From contig JACVVK020000035.1 in the NCBI GenBank assembly GCA_018292915.2, positions 2,637,001-2,701,000 on the forward strand: a stretch of 64,000 nt of DNA. Reading direction: 5' to 3'. Positions 13,801-40,984 of the stretch are shown here, one piece after another. This stretch comes from Batillaria attramentaria. Taxonomy: Eukaryota > Mollusca > Gastropoda > Batillariidae. The position numbers were made by a program, and so were the translations under genes. Within the stretch, counting starts at the first letter, position 1. Each line of letters opens with the position of its first letter. The notes below the pieces were generated by a model that saw nothing but the letters and a program-made list of their open reading frames with translations, was not told the origin of the DNA and did no database searches.

Positions 13801-16800
13801 GACCTTGACCTTCAGTCAAGGTCATTCAGAAAGGTAGGTCTCAAGGCTGTCTATCATCATGCCTCGTTTGGTGCCTCTACTGTTTGTTGTTTTGGACAAA
13901 ATGCCAAGGTTAAAGTTTCCAAAAAACTGCTTGCATGGCCTTCACCTTGACAAAAGGTCACTGAACACAGGTATTTTTGAAAGGTCTTGTGGTTGTCTAT
14001 CAGCATGCCAAGTTTGGTGCCTCTGCTGTTTGTAGATTCTGAGAAAATGACAACGTTAAAGTTTTCTGGACACACACACACACACACAGACAGACAGACG
14101 ACGGAGGGTTAATACATAGACTCCCATTGTTACACAAGGGAGCCAAAAATGGCCCATGATCAAAAGGCAGAAAAGCATGTAGCAGTTAGTGACGAAGTGG
14201 CAAAGCCATGAGGGTGTGCGTCTGCAGACACATTATGTTACAGGTGTCCAGGGGCATGCTCCGCCAGATTTAAAATAAAATCTAAAATCTATTAAATTGG
14301 TGTTTTGGGGGCATTATGTTATTTTTCAGTGCTTCAGACTCAGAGGAGGAAACACTTTTTGGGAGGAGAAATTTTTTTTAGCCAACGGCGGAAATCCGAC
14401 AAAAGGTGGAAGATTTTAAACTCTGGTCTTATACCAGACCTGCCTACCCCAAAATTTGACTACCAGTATTCTCACTTGCCTGTAAGAGTATTTTCAGGTG
14501 ACTGCCAGTATTTCCACCTATCGACGTATCGGCATTCCCAGGCTCTTTGACCAGATTTTAACAAGCATACAAAACAACAGTGGAACAAACGAGATACTGA
14601 GAAATTGTTTATTACTAATAAGTAATATTACCCAAAGTGACTGACCAAATGAATGGTACACAGTTTACAGTTACTGAAGATACTGTTTATCACAGCACAC
14701 CAAATGAATGGTACTCACTGTTACAGTAACAATGCCAACAGTTTGTATTTACTGAATACACTGACAGAGTAACAAGTCAAACTAGTCTGTGGTTACTGAA
14801 GACACTGTGTCTCTAATAAACTGGCTTAAAGTTAAACAGACCAAATGAATTGCACACAGTTTCTTTGAGCAGCTTCACTTTCTATACTGCTGCAGCTCTC
14901 TGGCGCTGAAGGGAAAGCTTCTTGTCTTCGGCGCTCGCCGCAAACATTGTGGAGATCTTGTTCATTTTTTCGGAAGAAGTCTTTAAAGACTGGTGTGTTT
15001 TCGTCTTCACATGACGATCACAGTCGTTTCTTCCGCCTGAGCTGCAGGAAAAGTGAAGTACATTGCAAATAGTACAATGAACGTAGTGGCTTCCATTCGA
15101 TGATGCCACGAGGAAGGGCCATGTTTGCGTGTACTCCTTGCGAAAATTCTGCTTTCTGGCCTTTTTCGTGGCAGCAGGTGCAGTATCCGTGTGTTCTTCG
15201 CTTTCATCATCTGTTTCATGTTGTTCATACGTCCTCTTCATTTTGAAAAACAATCTAAACACTCCCCACGAAGCGACATGCAGCAACCATCAGACTGCGA
15301 TAGACTGCATTCGAAGGAAACAAAGCAAGGCTGTTCGTCTTTGGCAGCTGCAATTTCATTGGCTTACACGGTTTCAAGGTTTACGTTGGTCCAATCACCG
15401 CCAGCCGTCTTTCTCTGCATGGCGGAGTCGATTTGCATCGAGGCTAAAGCTTCAAGCGATAACTGGGTCAGCCTCCGCCGCGAAACCGAAGCACGCACTG
15501 CGTCCTACGTACTCTCAAACTTCGCAGAAACGCGGCACCGGAGTTTGGCAGATTTGCGCGTACATCGCTCGGCGCTCTCACCGTACTTCGAGCGACTCGG
15601 ACCGTATTCCCGTACTCAGGGTCTAATTTCCGTATTAATACGGCCAAATACGGGCAGGTAGGCAGGTCTGTTATACTAGTTTTAGTCCCATGACTGTAGT
15701 ACGGGAAACACAGGCTGCTACCCTAAGCAGAGCAAATCACATAAGTACAGTGCCACTCTTTCTTTTTTTTCCCTATTTCCTGCATGTGTGGCGTGTGATT
15801 GTGTTCCATTCTGGCGCCTCCAGTATGAACCGAGATCTTTACCACACACACTTGCTAATGACTGCATGTGTAAATGAAGGCGAGAGAGGCACCGTAAATG
15901 AGTCTGCACATGAATCTGACTAGATCTAGCAAAGGAAAAACACCACAAAATTCCTACCCGCCAGAAATTTGAACCTACACCTCTGGATCCAATGCCTTAA
16001 CCACCAGCAGAATTTCTTGTCAAAGTAAACACAATGCAAGCTGACATAAAATCCCTTAATCAGACATGATGATGGAATTTAAATAAGTGCAGGTCCGGAG
16101 GGCTGAGGTGGACTCACTTGTAGCGCTGTTGGTACTCCACCACCTGTTTCTTTAGCTCTTCTATTCGCTCAATAGTCAGTTTCACAACAATCTGTTTTGC
16201 TGGGATCTCAATTTCTCCTCTGTCGCCACGCTTTCGCCTGAAACAAAATTGATGTCAGTGGATATTTTGAGTACATTTGTGAATGGTGAACACTGTTCAG
16301 CCATTTTTGCTCCACCACTATCATATTATAAGCACAGGAAATACCAAGGGAAACAGTCAAAGAACAGTCACATTAATAATAATAAAATATCCACATTAAC
16401 ACAGGTGCTTTATCTCAAATATATTTGGCTCAAAGCACTGCAACAGTGCAAGCTAAACCCACCAAGCACGCTCACGTGAATCACACACACTCTCTCACAC
16501 ACTGGACATGAACACATTTAACAATCACGTGTTGCAAAGGGCCAGTTCAGCAATTTAAGTCTCGGAATTTTAGAACTGCATAATTTATGTTTGAATTTTG
16601 TGGGCTGAACATTTCCAAAGCAGATGGAAAGGAAGCCAGAGAAACCCCCCGATGGTTGGCTCGAGTGAATGGTGCCACATACGAGAAAGAAAAATTCTTT
16701 GCCCCGAGTGGGACTTGAATCTGACTTCTCATATTGGTGACAAAGTCTTAACCCCTAGACCACCGACCTAAAACAGATTAGGTGGCTGAAGAACAAACTT

Positions 16801-18004
16801 ACTTGGGTGTTTCAACTTTCTCCAACAGGTTTGAATACTGCGTTGCACAATTCTGAAAAGAAAACACACTTCATAAAGTTAATCAGTTTATAAAAGCAAA
16901 TACACATTGTACAGGCAGTTTATCAGCTGCAGTCAATGATCAAATGCTGCCATTACAGCCAACACAAAGCTGTGCTTACTGTGCCATACGTAAAATACTG
17001 ATATTCACCAACATATTATGATGATGGGATCAACTTTACTGATGATCCAAGTTATCAACATTTGCACATCAGAACCTTGTTAAAATACAACACTTGTGAG
17101 TGAAAAAATTGCATAAAGTTATAGGATATTTACTCGAGGCTGGAACCAGTCAGATGGTCTGTGGGGTTCTCCAAAAGGTTTGATCGCTCGACTCACTGAC
17201 ACCCTGTCAACAAGAAACGGTAGTCACTGTTCACCACCATCGGTCACATAAGTGGGGTTTTACTTTAGGACCTAATCTCATTAAGGTATCAACAAAGTGT
17301 AACTAAAAATTGAAAACTGACAGCATTCACAGCTGTTCAAAACCTCTCTTTCAGTCTTTGTGTTTATCTTTCTAAGTAAGGTTTCAAAACTCTTCTGTAC
17401 AGATGGTGACTTGGCCTGGGCTTTCACAGAAAGCTGTGGGAAAACTCTGAGTCACTTAACAAAACCAGAATTTGAGGATAGGAGGAGAGAACAATATCTA
17501 TCCTTATGCAAAGTCTGGTGCCTCGGGTGTTTGTAGTTCCTACATAAATTATGTGCCATACTTACCAGTTCTGATCTCCACTACGTACGACTGAACATGC
17601 CAGGGCTAGTTTCTCTCTCGTTGACCAGTTATCCAAAATACCTCCCTTCACTTTCATCCCTAAAAATTGAAATAAAGTTAATCATATATTTTTTTAAAAA
17701 TCTAACACTGTGCACAATAAATAAAGACAGAGACATACATAACAATGTTATGTATGTCTCTGATAAAGAGCAACAGAGAGAGAGAACGATTGCAAAAGCC
17801 GGGCACTTGGGGCACTTTCTATTTGTCTGCCAAGTGCAAATTTCACACGCAAAAACTCTATAAATCAGCCTAAAAGCAAGCAGAAACTGTAATCAATCTG
17901 AAATTGTATCAAACTGATAATTAATCAGACTAATACAAATAAAATTTGTCGCAATTATTCTCTTTCAAGTATCACGCACTTGCTTGCGATCCAGACGCCG
18001 CCAT
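2033..18004 (-). CDS. BRD8: BRD8, bromodomain-containing protein 8 (20 coding exons, complete)
   Basis: BRD8 is the acetyl-lysine reader subunit of the nuclear TIP60/NuA4 histone acetyltransferase complex. Coding exons in gene order: 17980-18004, 17566-17659, 17134-17203, 16803-16852, 16118-16237, 13378-13458, 11844-11920, 11089-11195, 10438-10623, 9067-9268, 8587-8682, 7907-8061, 6981-7110, 6082-6134, 5664-5821, 4954-5034, 4213-4281, 3268-3445, 2574-2657, 2033-2122. All junctions are GT-AG, phases agree, and the sum is 2106 bases (701 aa plus stop). A SANT-like segment lies near residues 19-50 (WSTREKLALACSVV, SGDQNWVSVSRAIKPF). A basic coiled coil follows at about 95-170, then a long Ser/Glu-rich middle with PPPSPLLSHLLK. 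The bromodomain covers about 543-650 (WKKSIMLVWRSAANH, VTDDIAPGYH, PMDLVTIKKNIESG), with the acetyl-lysine Asn in MYNSSNHNVY. Order and motifs match vertebrate BRD8. The start at 18004 gives MAASGSQA; the first exon is the least certain. Confidence 0.93.
2862..3227. mobile_element. hAT-like non-autonomous element, GGGCTTAAAAT family, TSD ACACTT
   Basis: The left end reads CTGGGCTTAAAT and the right end ACTTTAATCCCCG, an imperfect inverted pair. Direct repeats ACACTT flank it at 2856-2861 and 3228-3233. The inside is the widespread block with 'aaatctgtgcaatttgg' and 'gcatgagttaatgcttcag'. Lies in the BRD8 intron before exon 19. Confidence 0.75.
3676..4055 (-). repeat. tRNA-derived SINE family A, copy 1
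   Basis: The minus strand starts with a tRNA-like head (TGGTCTAGTGGTTGAGACTT) and runs through the shared body (GGAAATGTTCAGCTCATG). It ends in an ATT-rich tail near 3680. It matches copies at 16362-16772, 28842-29235 and 54157-54580. Confidence 0.75.
4363..4600 (-). repeat. SINE family C, 3' part only
   Basis: It matches the tail half of the elements at 50517-51002 and 54868-55352: the Ser/His-codon-like ATCATC stretch, then 'ccagctttagtggcattcctg'-type sequence. The tRNA-like head is missing. Confidence 0.65.
4711..4972 (-). repeat. 42-bp tandem array carrying six copies of the BRD8 exon-16 splice donor
   Basis: The plus-strand motif TACTTGTGGTTGGCGGCAGA recurs at 4741, 4783, 4825, 4867, 4909 and 4951, a period of exactly 42. 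Read on the BRD8 strand each unit is exon end CCGCCAACCACAA, donor GTAAGTC, then a short intron piece. Only the copy at 4951 joins the real exon. In the BRD8 frame the base triplet after each donor A-A-G is TAA, so extending the exon ends translation at once. Confidence 0.95.
6300..6855 (+). repeat. Dispersed repeat R1, copy 2
   Basis: This copy is homologous to 1690-2018 across CTGAACAGACTGGGACT, the 'gcaaccaaat' stretch and GAAAAGTTTTCCACA. About 230 bases of unrelated sequence (about 6490-6690) sit in the middle. Confidence 0.6.
7812..7881 (+). repeat. (GT)n microsatellite beside BRD8 exon 12
   Basis: About 70 bases of GT repeat end roughly 25 bases from the BRD8 exon-12 donor at 7906, in the intron. 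Length change here could affect splicing of exon 12. Confidence 0.9.
10865..11060. mobile_element. hAT-like MITE, 196 bp, TSD AAGCAA
   Basis: The ends are CAGGGTTGCACATTT and AAAATGTGCAACCCTG, an inverted pair. Exact direct repeats AAGCAA lie at 10859-10864 and 11061-11066. The inside repeats GGACA..TGTCCTAT motifs, as does the larger element at 55704-56828. It lies in the intron before BRD8 exon 9, and its right end is 28 bases from exon 8. Confidence 0.9.
11503..11795 (+). repeat. SINE family A, plus-strand copy lacking its tRNA head
   Basis: Reads as the reverse complement of 16362-16700: TGTTCAGCCCACAAAAAA, the 'gtgttcgtgtccagtgtgtg' stretch, and an ATTATTATTGTT tail. The tRNA-like promoter part is missing or too decayed to see. 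Confidence 0.7.
12093..12340 (+). repeat. 32-bp minisatellite
   Basis: Near-exact units of 32 bases (core GACTATCCCCCCGTATAAAC, then TGGCCTAG) run to about 12240, with decayed units on to 12340. The hAT-like element at 12341 interrupts a last remnant that resumes at 12820. Confidence 0.85.
12341..12819. mobile_element. hAT-like element, 479 bp, TSD CAGGGG
   Basis: The ends are CAGGGATGGATTT and AAAATCGATCCCTG. Direct repeats CAGGGG lie at 12335-12340 and 12820-12825. The inside repeats ATGAGACA motifs several times. No long open frame. Confidence 0.88.
13501..14148 (-). repeat. Element with tandem monomers rich in TCAAGGTCA sites, copy 1
   Basis: It runs from AACTAGAGAGGCAGAAGCC to CAAGGGAGCC and is the reverse complement of the copy at 24446-25591. 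Monomers of about 110-140 bases each contain 'gacctt(c/t)acc' or GGTCAAGGTCATTCA plus a shared body, which includes CATGCCAAGT. A CA/CAGA simple-repeat tract lies at about 14070. It sits in the BRD8 intron after exon 5. Confidence 0.8.
14435..15670. mobile_element. hAT-like transposon, 1236 bp, TSD TTATAC, with BED-finger-like ORF
   Basis: The ends are CAGACCTGCCTACC and GGTAGGCAGGTCTG, a perfect 14-base inverted repeat. Direct repeats TTATAC lie at 14429-14434 and 15671-15676. It contains the minus-strand frame at 14882-15286. It shares its first eight bases, CAGACCTG, with the element at 20562-21760. Confidence 0.9.
14882..15286 (-). pseudogene. BED/C2H2-finger-like transposon ORF (134 codons, probably truncated)
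   Basis: The frame starts with a Lys/Arg and Asp/Glu-rich stretch (KRTYEQHETDDESEEH). It continues with a single zinc-finger-like unit: CTIC at about residues 72-75, then HVKTKTH about 25 residues on, the Cys-x2-Cys...His-x5-His spacing seen in DNA-binding heads of hAT-type transposases. No catalytic core follows; the frame stops at TAG, or splices at the GTATAG there. Its place inside an element with terminal repeats supports a transposon origin. It may be a transposase N-terminus carried by a deletion derivative. Confidence 0.6.
16362..16772 (-). repeat. tRNA-derived SINE family A, copy 2
   Basis: Head on the minus strand at 16772 (GGTGGTCTAGGGGTTAAGAC, an A-box-like block, then a decayed B-box-like block). 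Tail of AATAATAATAA at about 16372. It ends about 30 bases from BRD8 exon 4. Confidence 0.8.
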
Positions 18005-18363
18005 CTTGACGGTAAAGTTAAAAATTTATTTTCGTATACCGTATTGATGAGTCCGTGTGATAATTCACTAATATAATTCACCAATAATTCAACAAAAATA
18101 GTTTCAGCTAATTTACCTCTATTAACATGATCCAAAAACTTCATCAAGGCTGACATACTTTCTGACGTGCGGCTAAAAATCTGCATGTTATTAGAGCTGC
18201 CATTGCTTCGACCCACCCTTATGCGATGGGGATGTTGTGATCAACAGGGTGTTAGTGGTGAACAGATGATCTCTGCTTTGATCTACATGGAAGAAATACA
18301 AGGGGTTTCAGTGTTTGTAGAAAGCGAAGGTTAATTTGATTCTGCCTACGAGGACAGACGGAC
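18005..18363. promoter_or_regulatory. Shared 359-bp promoter region between BRD8 and the clarin-like gene
   Basis: The two start codons face away from each other with only 359 bases between them, so both 5' leaders and core promoters must lie here or overlap. I see no convincing TATA box. An out-of-frame minus-strand reading frame starting at 18216 runs through this region into the first BRD8 exon. It would be an upstream ORF if BRD8 transcription begins beyond 18216. The promoter role is inferred from gene layout only. Confidence 0.5.
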
Positions 18364-34431
<16,068 letters not shown>

Positions 34432-35102
34432 ATCAGACAAATTGCTGGGGATGTAACAGATGAAAATACGCAACAAAACATCCAGCGTCATGTCACGACC
34501 CATGCTCTGTCTTACTGATAGAACAGTTGTTATGGCAACTCTTATGTTATGGCTACTGGGGTAGATCTGTTACATCAGGTGGGGTGGTTGATACCCAAGA
34601 TGGAGAGGTGATGGAATTGTCTGGTTTACGATTTTATGTAGGGTTTTGTTTGTGATACACCCTCACACAGGCTTGTCTTGGCTACCGTTGGTTTGTTTGT
34701 TGTGTGAAGTGTGCGTTTGCTGTTGTCTTGGAAACCATACTCTGGTTTAAACCTAACTGCCTATTTTTATGGATCAAGGCGATTAGTCATCTGTGTGATG
34801 AATCCAAGTATTTTGATACAAGGAAATTTAGTGTAACATGTTTTCATGCTTTCTTTGCTTTTCATGAAAGACTTACCAGAAAATCTCATGTCTTTTTAAA
34901 AAAAAAATAATCTCACCTCTTGCACGTGAAATTTGCTGTTCAAATTACAGTGTTGAATTTTTTTATTTTTTTTTTGGGGGGGGGGGGGGGGGTATGGTGA
35001 AACTGTGGTGTTAAAAACTTGGTTGGTATGTAGTGTTGAAAATTTGTTTTGTGTGACTGACTGATTGCAAATTAAATTCAGCTTCGTCTGTATGTGTGCC
35101 AC

Positions 35103-35307
35103 TAGGCATATTTAGTAGGACTTCATAAGGAGGACTTCACTGAGCAGCGTAACCCATTTACATGTAAATTAGGCTCACGCGCCAGAGGCCGCGAGCGGAT
35201 AACGCGCTGCGATTAGCTAATGGTACCTGTAACGTGCCTAATTTACATGTAAATGGGTTACGCTGCTCAGCGAAGTCCTCCTTACGAAGTCCTACTAAAT
35301 ATGCCTA
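35103..35307. mobile_element. Hairpin MITE, about 200 bp with ~70-bp inverted arms
   Basis: The left arm begins GGCATATTTAGTAGGACTTC and the right arm ends GAAGTCCTACTAAATATGCC, with TA directly outside both ends. The arms match over about 70 bases, through AATTTACATGTAAAT, and enclose a GC-rich core (GCGAGCGGATAACGCGCTGC). The TA flanks suggest a Tc1/mariner-type origin. A half copy lies at 45664-45775. Confidence 0.88.
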
Positions 35308-35910
35308 CTGATTGCTGCATGAGGTCGCTATTTTCTGCAAAATCTGTAAATCAACGGCAAACTGTAAGAAAGCTTGATAACTTTTTCTTTTTTTTAACAG
35401 CCTTTTCAACTTACCCGTTTCTGTGCAGCATTGAAAGCAGACAGTAATGTATCTTGCATGGATTAGCTAAAGAATGAGCAGCATGCTGGGTTACAAAGCG
35501 TTTCAAAGCTTATCCTCGGTTAGTGTATTATTTTAAAACATGTATCTGTACGTGCAAGATTAAGCTGCGCATGACATTGCGCTCACCAGAGCTATTTTCA
35601 CAGGTCAGTTATCTGTTGTCGGCCCATTTTCTGCTCAGTAAATTTATCTGACCCCATGAGTGGTAGGAGTGACCCTTTCCCTAGAAGAGCTTATCCTGTG
35701 CATGCTTGACATTGTTACAGATTAGGAGACAGGTTTTTATACTCTGGTCATGCAGTCTGTGAAATTACAGTAGGCTTGTCATATAGTGTACTGTATGCTA
35801 TTGTTGATCGTATAGGTTAACTGTTACCCAGTATTTCCTTACAAATCGGTGGTTCAGAGTACACCGAGCTGTAAGTTACAGCAGTTATCCTTGAGTAGTG
35901 ACGTTACCTG

Positions 35911-36257
35911 GAATGGACGACTCCACTCCTGTCAGCCAAAAGGGCCGAGCCCCTTGAATTCAGCCAATCACATCACATGGCATAATGAGCACAACACATG
36001 GCACGGTCTGGCAAAATTTCTTGCCGGGCACTACAACGAGTAAAGCACGTGTAGTTAGATATGACTGAAACATGGAAAGAAAGCAGTAAGTCCTTTGACG
36101 TCATTTGAGGAAAAAGACTGTTATGTCAATCTCTTTCATCTTGAAATAACCCCTATTTCCCATACAATGACGTCATGCGTGTACTGTGTTTGCCAATACA
36201 TGGCCGAACAGAGGGGTGGAGCTTTGGCCTTGCGGCTTGCAAAATGGAGTCGTCTGT
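35911..36257. mobile_element. MITE-like repeat with CRE motifs, copy 1
   Basis: Ends resemble each other inverted (ACGACTCCACTC and TGGAGTCGT). The body matches 51319-51672 for over 300 bases. It holds two exact TGACGTCA palindromes near 36097 and 36168. Confidence 0.65.
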
Positions 36258-36851
36258 CGCTCTGCACGATGAGAACATATCAAGCTAAGATACACACGGG
36301 TATTCACACTTCTCAAGTTATCATACTCACAGTGATTAAGTAAGGATGCCCTCTGCGCGGATTGGCTGCATTGAAAATTTATCTGTTGCTTCAGAGAATC
36401 AGCGGTGAAGTGAAAGAGGAAGCTGTTCTATTTTAGGATTGATAAGAGCGCGTGTCGTGATGATGAACTCCGAAAAGGGTGTGGCTGTTATTTTGTGGTG
36501 CTTTTGTTTAATCATTGTGTTCAAGTGTTATTGTTAAAAGCTGTGAACTACCCATGTATATTGTATGTAAGCTGTGATTCCTGTGAACATTGCTTCATAG
36601 GTATCAAGGATGAAGATGCATGGACATGTATACTTGCACTTGTTTTTCCATTTTGTTGGCATACTTCTGCATTTACTGGTGTAGCATGTAAATCACAAAG
36701 TTTACCGGGCGGACCTGGTGAACAGCTCATGATCAGTCAGCATTGTGGAGTATTTGTGGTGAGCTTATAATCCCCTCCGACTCCTTCACCCTTTGTGCCC
36801 CCTCTTAATCACACACACAGGCATGCACACTGACACACACACGCACGCACG

Positions 36852-36890
<39 letters not shown>

Positions 36891-39784
36891 ATCCCCCTAA
36901 ATCTTACAGTGCAAATAAATTGTGTTCAAGTCGCTATCTCTTTTGATAAGAGCCCAAGTTTGACCCGTAGTCACAAGCTTCCTGCTAGTACATGGCAGTA
37001 CACCACTGTTGTGTGACTTGTCGCTGGATGTAAACTTCCATACAATGAACCTTTCCAAACTTGGACATTCCATTTATTATTGTTAATTGTTAACCAATTT
37101 TATCGTGAAATGTTTTTGAAAGTCTGTTGTTACATATACACGTACATGATTGTACTAACTTGAAAGCGCTCAAAATCTCAATCTGGGACATATCTTGATG
37201 AACATATCATGGTGACCATATCATTTTTGAATATTTTTTTCTGTGGTGCATGGAAAGCTTGGAGGAGGGCAAATATTGACAGAGAACACGTGTACATGTT
37301 TGAGTTAAACTATTGTGGTTTTAGCACTTTTACCATATATGCACTCTAACATATCCTTTTCTTGTGAGCAGTCAGTATTTTCAAAGCACCCAGCACCTAT
37401 GTATTAACCCCTCTCGCTTATGTATAATTTGCCCACTAATATCCCCATTAATTGTATTTATTACACAGTATTGTCCTTTTTGTAATTGTTAGCACAGTTT
37501 TTGTTTTTTTTGTTTTGAAGCTGTCGCATGACATCGCGGTGTCTCAACTCGGACAACTTCTTTTACATGCAGCAGCAGTGGTCTTGGTCTCTTCATTTAT
37601 AATCTGTCCCTTTTTTTCTTTTTTCTCTCCCCCCCCCCCCCCCCCCGCCCCAAGTAACACTTACTCCAGAAGTTAAAAAAAAAAATGTATTCAATTATTT
37701 ACTGAAGACGTAGTCAAAATTAACATTGATGCTATGCATCTGTCTTGGTCCACAAAATTCAGCATGATTTGGCGTTTTCAGCTAAGGTGCTGTGACGAGT
37801 TGATATTTATTAACCTTGTGAAATCAGAGTGTCTTAATGTCTGCTACTGTTTCAAAGTGTTGTGGCACAGTATGCCAGTTTTAAACTTTCTGACAGGCCA
37901 ATGTTCATTGTTGCTGATGTTTATATTGTCTTATGTTTGTGCAAACATTGCACCCTATGTAACACTGTGTCTTCATCCAACACTTTTTTTTTTTATCTCC
38001 TTAGTCCTGCATTCTGTATACCACCCTATGACTTTTCATCACCTGTAATCTTATTTTGAGTTTGTATTGGAATATCCAGATTATTTTCAGGCTGCCAATC
38101 AGAGGGTGTATTTTGCGTTCAAAAAGTTCAATCATGTTCAGATTATTTTCAATATATCTACACAGATCAGCCATCCTGTCATTCTAGTCTTGATTATTTG
38201 CAAGTCAGCAGAAACAGTGGTGCATATTTTAGTCACAACTTGTTACTTTTTCCCTGATTCATTTGATAGTCAGTGTTTGATTTTCACTTTTTACATTTAA
38301 ACCAAGCTGTGCTTGTTTTGTTCAGTTTGCTTGACTCGTTTTATTTTTTTTTGTTGGTTTTGCATTCTGGTCATTATGTGATTTTTTCTTGGTTGATTTG
38401 TTGTGCATATGTGTATACACTTTTGATATATCAGTCTTAGTTGATTTAACTTATAAAAAAAAATTCTAAATTAAGAGAGGAGATTTTTGTCCACAGAGGT
38501 GCTTTGAGATTTTGCTCTACATCAATTATTAGGTGTACACGTTTGAATGTGCTCCTAAGGTTGTGCCTATTCTCTTAAACAGATGAAAGTCAAGATTCTG
38601 TATCCCTTCATGTGATGACGGTTTCACATTCCTTTTGACTTGGACCAGTGCAGAGTTGCAGTCTATTTATATGGGTCTCTGGTAATCCATGGAATACAAG
38701 TATACAGTGTAGTTTATTACGCTCTGTACAAGCAGCTGTCGACACAATCCTGCCTTGGGAAATCCTTTACGCTTGAAATGTACTTTTTTTCATGGTAGTT
38801 TTTGTTTTGTCAAAAAACAAAACAAACAAACAAAAAAGCAGCGAACTTTGTACTAACATTTTAACTAATTTTCATTGCTTTTTGGACGTATTTAACATTA
38901 CTTATTTATATTTGGATTAGGTGTGTGTGCAAGTCATATTCAAGTTTCTGACTTTCATATGATAATCACTACTCATTCTTTTGCCTGCAGAAGACAAATT
39001 CTTGCCCAGATTGCCTTTGGAGTGTACAATTTAATGTTATTTTCTTGAAAGTAAGCTGAAACTGAAATCCATGCATAGATTCCAGGGCCTTGTTATTTAC
39101 TATGGCTACCAACGTTCAGAACTTTTGAACATTTTATTTATCATTACCTATAAAAACAACCTTTTACGCACTGCATTTTAAATGATGTACTTTGGTCATT
39201 TATTGAAAATATAAATTATCATTTATCAATATATATTAAAAAAAAATTAAGAGTCTTAACGTTTGTAGGATGAGCACTTCTAGCTGTGTGGCATGACTGA
39301 CATGGGCACTAGTAATGTTTATTACAGTCGTTCTTTTTTTTCTTTTCTTTTTTTTAAATCAAGTTTTTGGCATAGATTGCTACAGCTTCAGCATTTTTCT
39401 ACACGTCTATGAACAATATGCATCTTTGATCCTCGTGGAATCTACTTTGTAACATTTTAGATGTACCTTACTTTTGGATATATGTAAACTGATGAGAAGC
39501 CTACTATACCATATTACATGTACCATACTCGGAATAATCAGCGTGTGATCTTTTTAACTTGTTTCCAGTGCTGGCATGAACCTGTCATTTCAGGAGACCA
39601 GCACCGATAGGTTTGCCTTTAGGTAGTTTGCCCAGACAAGTGATGTTAAACTGGCACTTAGTGTTGACATTTTATGCAGAACTAATTAAATGTATGTAGC
39701 TTTTGTACTCGAGAATTACATGGAGTATGTGAAAATTCTTTTATACTAATCCTAGTTGACGTTTTCTGAAAGGAGAAATTGATG

Positions 39785-40222
39785 CTCTAAGACAGCGGAC
39801 TAACAGTTCATTATGAAGGTGAACTTGCTTGTGACCCTTGGTTGGTGTACTCTTTTACAGAAGTCACTTGCAACGTCACGTTGATAGAGTGACTGGCCTC
39901 CTATCGCCCACCAACTTTGTTTTTCTGAAGTTTTAGATGTGACATCTCTTTTTTTTCTGTTTTTTTTTTCCTGAAATCATCTACTGACAAAACATACTTG
40001 ATTAAGCTGTTTCTGCTGCCTCTACCATTTCAAAATGTCATCATCTTGCTGTGCGTATACAGTGTAGTTGTTAAGTAAGAGGTCTGTAGGAAAGTTCATG
40101 ATGTAGCAATAAAGCTGCCAGAACTTCTTTTGTGGTTTGTGTCGTTCTTATGAACATGCAGCTGACGTCTTTAACATTGTACAACACGCACGCTGTCATC
40201 ACAAAGAACGTCTGAAGATTCT
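39785..40222 (+). repeat. Direct repeat flanking the Cys-loop gene, left copy
   Basis: Diverged match to 46055-46425 in the same orientation, with shared AAGCTGTTTCTGCTG, CAGTGTAGTTGTT, GCTGCCAGAACTT and CACAAAGAACGTCTGAAG. Confidence 0.75.
40108..40113 (+). terminator. Candidate polyadenylation signal for the clarin-like gene
   Basis: AATAAA, followed within 30 bases by a TG-rich stretch (TTCTTTTGTGGTTTGTGTCG), a typical cleavage context. It is inside the left direct repeat; the right copy has CTCAAA at this point. Confidence 0.4.
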
Positions 40223-40984
40223 TTTTGCAAGAAAAAAAAAAGCAGCAACAACAAAACAAACAAACAAAACACACACACACACACACAAAGAATACTGGAG
40301 CACATAATATTATTTGAAGTGAGTTACATCCACTACTCTGTGGTGAATCGTGCAGAAACAGAGAGCCTCAAGATGGTGTGGTGATCCTTGAAGGTGTTTG
40401 GGGATTGGTTGTGTCCAAGAATTAGCGGTTGTTTCCCCTACCCCGGCCCTGAATTTCCACCCAGATGACCTAGGTGATCTTGAAAATGGGATTTTTAGCG
40501 TGCACACTTCATAGCGTGCGTGCATATGTACACGAAGGCGAGCCAGGCATCGTAAATGAGTCTGTACTTAATCTCACCCGATTTGCTCACGAAAAATCCC
40601 ACCGAAGTCCTGCCCACCGTGGATACAAACAAGCAGCGCAGGATCCGAAGTCGGATGCATCAACCACTAGACCAAATCCCCTACATTCAGTCGGTCACGT
40701 ATATGTGTGTGTACGCTGATCTTGTCACCCATACTCCTAGTCAAATGACTGAAATCAGAACCAGCGTCAGCTAGTAAATGGATCTGGAGGGTGATTTCAA
40801 TGAAGCAGACAAGTTTGGTCCCGCAGGCACAGAAGCAGTTAACTGCCGTACATAGCAACCACTGATAGAGTGGAAGCTGCAAATGCATGAAGGGAAGTTG
40901 GGTATTTGCTTGACACTTAAACAAAAGCCATCGAAAGTGATGCCGCAATTCCGTAAAAGCAATGACCCATTAACCTATTGCAGA

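Larger units (their letters stand above)
34432..40113 (+). other. Probable 3' UTR and downstream region of the clarin-like gene
   Basis: No further coding exon is recognisable in this 5.7 kb. It is AT-rich, mostly single-copy looking, with a hairpin MITE at 35103-35307, another repeat at 35911-36257, a CA tract at 36840-36886 and C/G homopolymers near 34975 and 37630. AATAAA occurs at about 36915 and at 40108. How much of it is transcribed cannot be told from sequence. Confidence 0.5.

Noticed and set aside
17965..18216. 83-aa minus-strand frame starting MGRSNGSSNN
   Set aside because: It overlaps the BRD8 first exon out of frame and shows no family I recognise. It is kept only as a possible upstream ORF.
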